Of a stretch of 8,476 bases of DNA, positions 1-5,728 are shown piece after piece. The stretch comes from Desulfonatronum sp. Lineage in GTDB: Bacteria; Desulfobacterota; Desulfovibrionia; Desulfovibrionales; Desulfonatronaceae. Where the stretch lies: assembly GCA_007127655.1 (NCBI GenBank), contig SKYX01000082.1, positions 1 to 8,476 on the forward strand, read 5' to 3'. The position numbers and the translations under genes were made by a program. The notes under the pieces are model-generated. The model was given only the letters and a program-made list of their open reading frames with translations. It searched no databases and was not told the DNA's origin. Each line of letters starts with the position of its first letter. Position 1 is the first letter of the stretch.

Positions 1-6
1 CGCGAC

Positions 7-39
7 CTTCGCGCCCTGAGCGAAGCGGGCGGTTATTAC
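7..39 (+). other. small hairpin at the left edge, upstream of the channel gene
   Basis: CTTCGC at 7-12 pairs perfectly with GCGAAG at 20-25 around a 7-nt loop. An alternative pairing, CGCCC (12-16) with GGGCG (27-31), uses some of the same bases. A T-rich stretch ending in TTTTT follows at 33-44, so this could be the terminator of a gene lying left of the window. Against this, frame 1 is open from base 1 into the channel gene, so these bases could also be coding. The stems are short and no upstream gene can be seen. Confidence 0.2.
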
Positions 40-81
40 TTTTTCAAGTGGAGACAGTTTTTGAACCATCACGGGGAATAC

Positions 82-1167
82 ATGCAGGAACTTCACGAAC
101 TGGCGAATGAATTTTTGGAAATCGACTGGTGGGGGCTGGGGACGTCTGTGGCCGTGATCACGGCGGCCCTGATTATCGGGTTGGCGCTGCACGCAGTGCT
201 TTTTCACGTCTTGCGCCGGGCCGCACCGGATCAGTCGGACAGGGTGCTGGCCCTGATTCCCCGGCACATGGCCGCGCCTTCCCGGCTGCTCTTTCCGCTG
301 CTGGTCCTGATGGTGGTCGCGCCGACTCTGGTCATGCCGGAGGAACTGCTGGAGACCTTTCGTCACGTCCTGAGCATGGCCTTCATCCTGACCGTGGCCT
401 GGTCCCTGATCCGCTTCACTGCCTTGCTTCAGGAATTGGTGCTGCGTCGGTTTCAGGTCAACACACGGGACAATCTGAAAGCCCGCAAGGTGCACACCCA
501 ACTGGGGATTTTGCGACGGATCCTGATTTTCGTCATTTCCGTGATCGCTGTGTCCTCCATGCTGATGACCCTGGAAAACGTTCGTCAGATCGGGGTCAGC
601 CTGCTGGCATCGGCCGGGGTAATCGGCATCATCGCCGGTTTCGCGGCCCAGCGCAGCATCGCCACCCTGTTCGCCGGAATCCAGGTGGCCCTGACCCAAC
701 CCATCAGGCTGGACGACGTGGTCATCGTGGAAGGGGAGTGGGGCCGGATCGAGGAAATCACCCTGACCTACGTGGTGGTCCGGATTTGGGACCAGCGCCG
801 GTTGATCGTGCCCATTACCTACTTCATGGAGCAGCCCTTCCAGAACTGGACCCGAGTTTCCGCGGACATCCTGGGCACGGTGTTTCTGTATGTGGATTAC
901 ACCGTGCCGGTGCAAGAGGTGCGACGGGAGCTGCAGCGGATTCTGGAAGACAGTCCGGGCTGGGACGGACGGGTGGCCGGATTGCAGGTCACGGACGCCA
1001 GGGAGCGCACAGTGGAACTGCGCGCCCTGATGAGCGCCGAGGATGCCGGTACGGCCTGGGATCTGCGCTGCCATGTCCGGGAGAAACTGCTGGACTTCAT
1101 CCAGCGCGAATATCCCCAGGCCTTGCCGAAGGTCCGGGCTGAAGTCGAAACAGAGGGCAAAGCATGA
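82..1167 (+). CDS. MscS family small-conductance mechanosensitive ion channel
   Basis: This inner-membrane channel is expected to open under membrane tension and release ions and small solutes during hypo-osmotic shock. Numbered from the ATG at 82 (361 aa), hydrophobic segments lie near residues 20-43, 67-84, 95-116 and 142-163. The pore-lining helix follows at about 169-203, rich in Ala and Gly (segment SAGVIGIIAGFAAQRS). It leads into the family's beta domain (QPIRLDDVVIVEGEWGRIEE, ending near FQNWTR) and a soluble alpha/beta C-terminal domain to about residue 345. There are more membrane helices than in minimal E. coli MscS, as in many larger family members. The start is uncertain. ATG 82 has GGGGA at 73-77, TTG 61 has GGAG at 50-53 with better spacing, and the frame stays open to base 1, so the protein could begin outside the window. 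The stop overlaps the next gene's start. The family call is firm; the subfamily is not assigned. Confidence 0.9.
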   Translation: MQELHELANEFLEIDWWGLGTSVAVITAALIIGLALHAVLFHVLRRAAPDQSDRVLALIPRHMAAPSRLLFPLLVLMVVAPTLVMPEELLETFRHVLSMAFILTVAWSLIRFTALLQELVLRRFQVNTRDNLKARKVHTQLGILRRILIFVISVIAVSSMLMTLENVRQIGVSLLASAGVIGIIAGFAAQRSIATLFAGIQVALTQPIRLDDVVIVEGEWGRIEEITLTYVVVRIWDQRRLIVPITYFMEQPFQNWTRVSADILGTVFLYVDYTVPVQEVRRELQRILEDSPGWDGRVAGLQVTDARERTVELRALMSAEDAGTAWDLRCHVREKLLDFIQREYPQALPKVRAEVETEGKA

Positions 1168-2285
1168 ACATTCTGGACTTGCCGGAAATCATCTGCCTCG
1201 TGGCCTCTCCAGGAGGCGATCTGCCCGTGACCCCGGAAACGATGAACGTCGTTCTGGATGGATGCGACCAGGGCACGACCTACGGCGACTATTTCGCGGC
1301 CATCGCCCGGATGCTTGCCCGCGACGACCGGGCCGTACCGCGGTTGTTGGCCGGGAGCCTGGATCGTTCGACCCCGCCGGACAAGATGGTGATCCGCGCG
1401 GAAAAGCATGGCGCGTTGTACCATCCCGCGAGCCTGGAACTGGTTTGGGATATCGACACCGGGGACGACTTCAGGCCCAGGTTCGCGGTGCTGACCGCGA
1501 TTTCACCGCGAGGGCGGGAAGCTTTGCACCGGGAGGCTTTGGTTTTGGACAGTCTGGGGCAATCCTTGAGCGAGGCTTTTCTTCCTCGTCCCCTGGCCTT
1601 TCGAGACGACGAGGTCGTGAATTTCCTGGTCGTTCCCTGGTTTTCGGGGTTTCACGAGTTTCATGTCGCCGTGGACGGTGGTTTTTCGCTCTGGGATCAT
1701 GACCAGGGAATCCGGCGGCTGGACCCCGAGCAGGCCCGTGAGGTGTTTTTCCAGGCCGGTCGGATTCTAACCCTGTGTCTCGTCCCGGCCACCGGAGCCT
1801 GTGTGCATCCCTGGAGCCACGCCGCCGGCGATTTCATCGTCCGCTGGGATGATAACGGCGTGCAGGTCCGGCTGACAACGATCCGTGAGTATGGTCCGTT
1901 GATTGAGACGGACAATCCGCTGTCGGCCCTGCTGGCCTTCGTGCTGGATTTTGCCCTGCGGATGCGCCTGGACCGGGTGGAGGGCGTCGGGGAGTGGGCC
2001 TGGCTGGATCAGAAACTGATGCAGGCCGCGCTGTGCGGGTTTTATGCCGCGGTGGGGGAACGTGGAGCGAACGCGGGACCGTTGCGCGGCCTGGCCGAAC
2101 TGCTGCCGTCGTTTTCCGCCGAGGAACTTTGGGAAGGACACGAGCCGTTGCTGGGCCTGTTCTCCCGCGCCGAACTGGAAATTATTCTGCCCCGGCTGGA
2201 GGCGCATTGCCGCGAGCTGGTCGCGGCAATGCGTTTTGCCCCCACATCTACACGTCCAGCAGCATTTCCAGATCATTGCGGGTGA
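1164..2285 (+). CDS. conserved-looking protein of unknown function, possibly a degenerate kinase-like fold
   Basis: This 373-residue protein is not recognised. Its ATG overlaps the channel's TGA (ATGA) and is preceded by GAGGG at 1153-1157 with 6-nt spacing, so the start is secure and the two genes are probably one operon. No signal peptide or membrane helix is visible. The protein is acidic and hydrophobic in a globular pattern. The order of elements loosely recalls aminoglycoside-phosphotransferase or protein-kinase folds: an REALVLDSLG helix near 123-132, a hinge-like FLVVPWFSGFHEF near 154-166, and HPWSHAAGDFIVRWDDNG near 215-232, where such enzymes carry their catalytic HxD...N segment. 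The catalytic Asp is not evident, so this would be a pseudokinase at best. That is inference only. The last 38 bp overlap the convergent helicase gene, and a strong hairpin lies inside codons 347-357. The final residues after about 357 look unstructured and may not be conserved. Confidence 0.72.
   Translation: MNILDLPEIICLVASPGGDLPVTPETMNVVLDGCDQGTTYGDYFAAIARMLARDDRAVPRLLAGSLDRSTPPDKMVIRAEKHGALYHPASLELVWDIDTGDDFRPRFAVLTAISPRGREALHREALVLDSLGQSLSEAFLPRPLAFRDDEVVNFLVVPWFSGFHEFHVAVDGGFSLWDHDQGIRRLDPEQAREVFFQAGRILTLCLVPATGACVHPWSHAAGDFIVRWDDNGVQVRLTTIREYGPLIETDNPLSALLAFVLDFALRMRLDRVEGVGEWAWLDQKLMQAALCGFYAAVGERGANAGPLRGLAELLPSFSAEELWEGHEPLLGLFSRAELEIILPRLEAHCRELVAAMRFAPTSTRPAAFPDHCG
2203..2237 (+). 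terminator. strong hairpin plus TTTT inside the 3' end of the unknown gene
   Basis: CGCATTGCCGCGA (2203-2215) and TCGCGGCAATGCG (2221-2233) form a perfect 13-bp stem around the loop GCTGG, followed at once by TTTT (2234-2237). This is the form of a rho-independent terminator reading rightward, although the T run is short and followed by GCCCCC. It sits 46 bases ahead of the unknown gene's stop codon (2283-2285), so termination here would leave an mRNA without a stop. On the minus strand the same hairpin begins about 15 nt after the helicase stop but has no T run, so there it could act only as a 3'-end stabilising stem. Confidence 0.65.
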
Positions 2286-5200
2286 TGTTCTTCCAGACGT
2301 CCTGGCCGGGGATGATGGATTCGGCCACGTTGCGTTTCTGGTCCTGCAGTTTGAGGATCTTTTCCTCCACCGTGTTCTCGCAGATCATCTTGTAGGCAAA
2401 GACCTGCTTGGTCTGGCCGATGCGGTGGGTACGGTCGATGGCTTGGCTTTCCACGGCCGGGTTCCACCATGGGTCGTAGTGGATGACGTAATCCGCCGCG
2501 GTCAGGTTCAGGCCGGTTCCACCGGCCTTGAGGGAGATCAGGAACAGGCGGATGGATTCGTCGTTGTTGAACTTGTCCACCTGCTCGAAGCGGTCCTTAC
2601 TGGAGCCGTCCAGGTAGGTGAACGGAATGTTCGTGGTCTGCAGCCAGCCGCGAATGATGTGCAGCATTTGCACGAACTGGGAAAAGACCAGCACCTTGTG
2701 GCCGTCCTCCACGATGCCGGTAGTCAGATCCTTGAAGGCTTCGAACTTGCCGGAGCTGATATTCGTGCTCACCCCGGGCATGTCCAGACGCAGTAGCCGC
2801 GGGTGGCAGCAGATCTGGCGCAGTTTGAGCAGAGCGTCCAGGATGGACATCTGGCTCTTGGCCATGCCCTGTTCGTCGATGTTCTTGAGCACTTGATCCT
2901 TGAGCTTCTTGGCCACGGCCGCGTACAGTTCCATTTGTTCGTCTTCCAGGGCGCAGTAGTAGACGTTTTCCACCTTGGGCGGCAGGTCCTTGGCCACGTC
3001 GGCCTTCTTGCGGCGCAGGATGAACGGTTTGACCCGCAGCCTGAGCTGTTCCAGGGACTCTTCGTCCCCGTCCTTGATCGGCCGGACGAACCCGCTGTGA
3101 AAGGCATGCTGGGATCCCAGAAATCCGGGCATCAGGAATTCGAACAGGGACCATAGTTCCAGCAGGTTGTTCTCGATGGGCGTGCCGGAAAGACAGAGTC
3201 GGAACCGGGCGTTGAGCCGGCGCACCGACCTGGCAGTGATGGTGTTCGGGTTTTTGATGTTCTGGGCTTCGTCCAGGATGACGCTGTTGAATTCGTGCTT
3301 CATCAACTCGTCCATATCCCGGCGCAGCAGGGCGTAGGTGGTGATGACCAGGTCGGATTCCGGGATCTGTTTGAACAAGGGTTCCCGGTTGATGCCGTAG
3401 ATCAGGAGCCGACTCAGGTTGGGCAGGAATTTCTGGGCCTCCCGGTCCCAGTTGGGCAGCACGGAAGTGGGCACGACGATCAGGTTCGGGCCGTCGTGCT
3501 TATTGGTGATCATGTGCTGGATAAAGGCCAGAGTCTGCACGGTCTTGCCCAGCCCCATCTCGTCGGCCAGGATTCCGCCGAAGCCGTACTTGCGCAGAAA
3601 GTTCAGGTAGCTCAATCCTTGGAGCTGGTAGGGCCGCAGGTCGGCCTGCAGCTCCAAAGGGGCCTCGATCTGTTCCACGGATTCGAAATCGTGGATCTTC
3701 ATCCGCAAGTCCTGCCAGAAATCGTCCGTGGATGCGCCCGGAAGGTCTTCCAGGATTTTGTCCAGGATCGGTGCTTCGAACTGCTTGAATTTGCGTTTGA
3801 GCGGCTTGTCCGGATCGATGCCCAGGGTTTCCAGGCGGTGGCCCAGGGTCTTCAGCCAGGACTCGGGCAGGCGGGTGTAGGAGCCGTCCTTGAGCTGGAC
3901 ATAGCGCTTTCCCTGGGTCCAGGCCTTCCAGATTTTCTCGATGGGCACCCGTTCGCCGTCGTAATCCACGGAGATGTCCAGGTTGAACCACTTGTCCTCG
4001 GCCTTGTCGTCCTGGGTTTCCAGAATGGCGACCACCTCCGGATCGGCCAGTCGAACCTTGTAGCGGCTCAGGCTCTGTTCCCCGAACATCCGGTATTCCT
4101 GGACCATCCCTGGATAGGCGTCTAGAAGGAAAGTGATGGCCTCCTCCGGCTCCAGAAACCAGATATCCGGACTGCGGGCCTGAAAATTCAAGGAACTCAG
4201 CTTGCTGATCAGCGCAGCTTCCTTTTCCTGGTCCCGGCGCATGAGGTAAGCCTTGCCTCCGTGCTGGTAGCTTCCGGTCTGCAGATCCGGGTTCGGGGCG
4301 TCCAGGGTGATTTCACCGTGCTCCGTCATGTAGGTGTTCTGGATTTGCAAGGTCAGGAAGCTGCCTTCTTCGTCCAGGAAGAGCTTCGGGTCGTGGGTGG
4401 CCGGGACGAAGATCGGTTGCATCCGTTCCAGAAAGTCTTCCTGACCGATGAGGTCCGAGGAGGGTATCTTGGTCCAGACCCGGTCCAGGAATTCGGCGAT
4501 GTCCCCATGCGGGACGATGGGCTGCTGTTCCACGAGATCTTGAACCAGTCGCGGGTCCAGGCCGGTCTGGACGGGCAAAAACTGCTGCCGCCAGCAAACC
4601 CAGAGGGGAAACTGACCGTAAAAATAAAGTTCCTGACCGGTGATGGAAAACGGAATTTTTCCTTCCCGGCCCAGCAGGAGGTCGAAGTTCAGGCCGTCCT
4701 CGGAAAGTTGGGGGCGGACTTGCAGGCGCAGAGTCTTGCTTTCCACGCGTACCGGCTGGTCCGTGTCCTCCCAGCGCAGGTAGTATTCGTTTTTAACCCC
4801 CCAGAGAAACCAGGTCAGCAGGCCTTGGGGAATGTCGACTCGGTGGCCGAAGTATTCCAGGTGCTGTCCGATGCGTTCCGCAATTTGTGGCAGCTCTGGA
4901 GAGAGTTCGGACCATTCCGGGTTGCGGATCAACTGTTCCAGGGTGACCGGGACCGTGACCTGAGAGATGCCGGACTTGTTTTGTCTGGCCCGGAAAAAGG
5001 CCACCTGCAAGCGCTTGGGTTCCGGATAGAAGCGCATGATGAAGTACTGCTTGCCCGGTTCCGGGTCCACCTCCATGGCGAAAAACTGGCGAAACGTCTT
5101 GCGCCACTCGGTCCGGGGCTTGGGCATGTCCTCTTGATTGTCGCTTTGCAAAGAGGCTACAAGATGCAGGGCAGTGGCGGCCACATGCCGACAAACGCCG

Positions 5201-5463
5201 GAAAACGAGTCTGGGCAGTTGCAGAAGAAACTGGCGTTGGGGTCGTTGAGGTTGATGCCCAGTTCCGCGTTGTAGACCTGGAAATCGTCTGTCTGGAACT
5301 GACCGGAGACGTCCCAGTGGTCGTCGATTTTTTTCAAGGAAACCTTGTAGTCCCCTTCCGCCGCTATCAGCGCTTGCGCGCCGGAGGCAATGTACTCAGG
5401 GACATTTTCCTGGATAAACCGTTTCGCGGCTTGCAGCACCTCGGCTTCTTCACCTTTAACCAT
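2248..5463 (-). CDS. SWIM zinc-finger SNF2/Rad54 family helicase-type ATPase
   Basis: This is an ATP-driven double-strand nucleic-acid translocase or remodeller of the bacterial SNF2 class (superfamily 2). From the ATG at 5463 it has 1071 residues. An N-terminal SWIM zinc finger (CxCx7CxH: Cys81, Cys83, Cys91, His93) suggests nucleic-acid or protein binding. A long middle region corresponds to the bacterial SNF2-associated part. The C-terminal half carries the ATPase motifs: DEMGLGKT (634-641, Walker A Lys640), DEAQ (731-734), SGTPIENN (759-766), VFSQF (926-930), SLKAGGTGLNL (977-987) and QAIDRTHRIGQ (1007-1017, with arginine fingers). All are intact, and the protein ends at the usual place after the DLEMLL segment. 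The start is chosen because AAGGAG (5476-5481) lies 12 nt before this ATG. In-frame starts further upstream (two ATGs, and TTG at 5508) lack a well-placed ribosome site. It stands alone, divergent from rel, with no restriction or methylase partner in view. The specific role is unknown. Confidence 0.93.
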   Translation of the reverse strand: MVKGEEAEVLQAAKRFIQENVPEYIASGAQALIAAEGDYKVSLKKIDDHWDVSGQFQTDDFQVYNAELGINLNDPNASFFCNCPDSFSGVCRHVAATALHLVASLQSDNQEDMPKPRTEWRKTFRQFFAMEVDPEPGKQYFIMRFYPEPKRLQVAFFRARQNKSGISQVTVPVTLEQLIRNPEWSELSPELPQIAERIGQHLEYFGHRVDIPQGLLTWFLWGVKNEYYLRWEDTDQPVRVESKTLRLQVRPQLSEDGLNFDLLLGREGKIPFSITGQELYFYGQFPLWVCWRQQFLPVQTGLDPRLVQDLVEQQPIVPHGDIAEFLDRVWTKIPSSDLIGQEDFLERMQPIFVPATHDPKLFLDEEGSFLTLQIQNTYMTEHGEITLDAPNPDLQTGSYQHGGKAYLMRRDQEKEAALISKLSSLNFQARSPDIWFLEPEEAITFLLDAYPGMVQEYRMFGEQSLSRYKVRLADPEVVAILETQDDKAEDKWFNLDISVDYDGERVPIEKIWKAWTQGKRYVQLKDGSYTRLPESWLKTLGHRLETLGIDPDKPLKRKFKQFEAPILDKILEDLPGASTDDFWQDLRMKIHDFESVEQIEAPLELQADLRPYQLQGLSYLNFLRKYGFGGILADEMGLGKTVQTLAFIQHMITNKHDGPNLIVVPTSVLPNWDREAQKFLPNLSRLLIYGINREPLFKQIPESDLVITTYALLRRDMDELMKHEFNSVILDEAQNIKNPNTITARSVRRLNARFRLCLSGTPIENNLLELWSLFEFLMPGFLGSQHAFHSGFVRPIKDGDEESLEQLRLRVKPFILRRKKADVAKDLPPKVENVYYCALEDEQMELYAAVAKKLKDQVLKNIDEQGMAKSQMSILDALLKLRQICCHPRLLRLDMPGVSTNISSGKFEAFKDLTTGIVEDGHKVLVFSQFVQMLHIIRGWLQTTNIPFTYLDGSSKDRFEQVDKFNNDESIRLFLISLKAGGTGLNLTAADYVIHYDPWWNPAVESQAIDRTHRIGQTKQVFAYKMICENTVEEKILKLQDQKRNVAESIIPGQDVWKNITRNDLEMLLDV

Positions 5464-5467
5464 ATGA

Positions 5468-5538
5468 GATCCAAGCTCCTTCATGATCATACTTGAATAA
5501 TTGATCAAGATCCTCAGTCATTGAACGACGATTTGATC
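5468..5538. repeat. cluster of GATC sites, three within TGATCA
   Basis: Five GATC tetranucleotides begin at 5468, 5485, 5503, 5509 and 5535, all within 71 bp at the start of the helicase gene. Three are part of the palindrome TGATCA (5484-5489, 5502-5507, 5534-5539). This is denser than expected by chance for a 4-base site. They could be regulator half-sites or Dam-type methylation sites in the helicase promoter and leader. Whether this organism methylates GATC cannot be told from the window. Confidence 0.4.
5476..5481 (-). promoter_or_regulatory. ribosome binding site that decides the helicase start
   Basis: Read on the minus strand this is AAGGAG, the best Shine-Dalgarno match near the helicase start. 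Twelve bases separate it from the ATG at 5463, which is slightly long. It lies inside the reading frame of the longer TTG-initiated version (start at 5508), so if it is used the protein is 15 residues shorter. Confidence 0.5.
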
Positions 5539-5559
5539 AGGGTTGGTCCATTTAATCAA
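5531..5559 (-). promoter_or_regulatory. candidate sigma70-type promoter for the helicase gene
   Basis: On the minus strand, TTGATT (5559-5554) and TCAAAT (5536-5531) match the -35 and -10 consensus at 4 of 6 bases each, with an ideal 17-bp spacer. The predicted start site is near 5524, about 60 bases before the helicase ATG. The two boxes sit inside an inverted repeat (TTTGAT, 17 bases, ATCAAA; 5532-5537 and 5555-5560), so a regulator binding the repeat would cover the promoter. This rests on consensus matching only. Confidence 0.35.
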
Positions 5560-5616
5560 AATGAGGGAATGTCGCAAGGGCGGCGAGAGAATTCCCTCCC
5601 AGTGTGCATGGGGATA

Positions 5617-5632
5617 CAGCGTCGCAACGCTG
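5617..5632 (+). promoter_or_regulatory. leader hairpin 1 upstream of rel
   Basis: CAGCGT (5617-5622) and ACGCTG (5627-5632) form a perfect 6-bp stem around a CGCA loop. It lies four bases before the terminator-like hairpin at 5636-5651. Its position between the CCTCCC and GGGAGG segments that could pair with each other (5595-5600 and 5640-5645) suggests a folded 5' leader RNA for rel. Confidence 0.35.
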
Positions 5633-5635
5633 AAC

Positions 5636-5660
5636 GAGCGGGAGGCCGCTCAATTATTTT
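5636..5660 (+). terminator. terminator-like hairpin (possible attenuator) in the rel leader
   Basis: GAGCGG (5636-5641) and CCGCTC (5646-5651) form a perfect 6-bp stem with a GAGG loop, followed by AATTATTTT (5652-5660), the layout of an intrinsic terminator reading toward rel. No gene on this strand ends just before it, since the helicase is divergent. It would therefore act on a transcript begun in the intergenic region, either as an attenuator of rel or as the end of a short RNA. CCTCCC at 5595-5600 is complementary to GGGAGG at 5640-5645, which would break this hairpin. The stem is short, and no clear upstream promoter on this strand was found. Confidence 0.4.
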
Positions 5661-5688
5661 AACGAATCATCCATTCGGAACAAGGCAG

Positions 5689-5700
5689 TAGAATATTCTA
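5689..5700. promoter_or_regulatory. 12-bp palindrome upstream of rel
   Basis: TAGAATATTCTA is a perfect 12-bp palindrome ending 28 bases before the rel start codon. It could be an operator for a dimeric regulator. The left half (TAGAAT) also resembles a -10 box, but no acceptable -35 element lies 16-18 bp upstream. AT-rich 12-mers of this kind also arise by chance. Confidence 0.25.
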
Positions 5701-5728
5701 TGTCGTTTTCCTGTGCAGGCAATCAATA

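Noticed and set aside
129..1142. A 337-codon frame overlapping the channel gene on the same strand.
   Set aside because: It is rich in Gly, Arg, Pro and Ala with no hydrophobic segments, whereas the other frame encodes a clear MscS protein.
3295..4125. A 276-codon open frame on the plus strand inside the helicase gene.
   Set aside because: It lies antisense to the ATPase core, has no family features, and shows the same GC-bias signature as the other reverse frames.
4261..5496. A 411-codon open frame on the plus strand opposite the helicase N-terminal half.
   Set aside because: It is a mirror-frame artefact of the helicase. No motif or ribosome site supports it, and the helicase motifs on the other strand are unambiguous.
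5561..5662. A 33-codon open frame (starting MRECRKGG) in the rel leader, considered as an attenuator leader peptide.
   Set aside because: No ribosome binding site precedes its ATG, there is no run of regulatory codons, and its stop falls in the T-rich run of the hairpin by coincidence of frame. It is not strong enough to call a gene.
5520..5700. A sigma70 promoter for rel on the plus strand.
   Set aside because: Candidate TTGATC, TTGGTC, TTAACG and TTCGGA boxes were paired with downstream hexamers at 16-18 bp. None gave a -10 with a convincing match.
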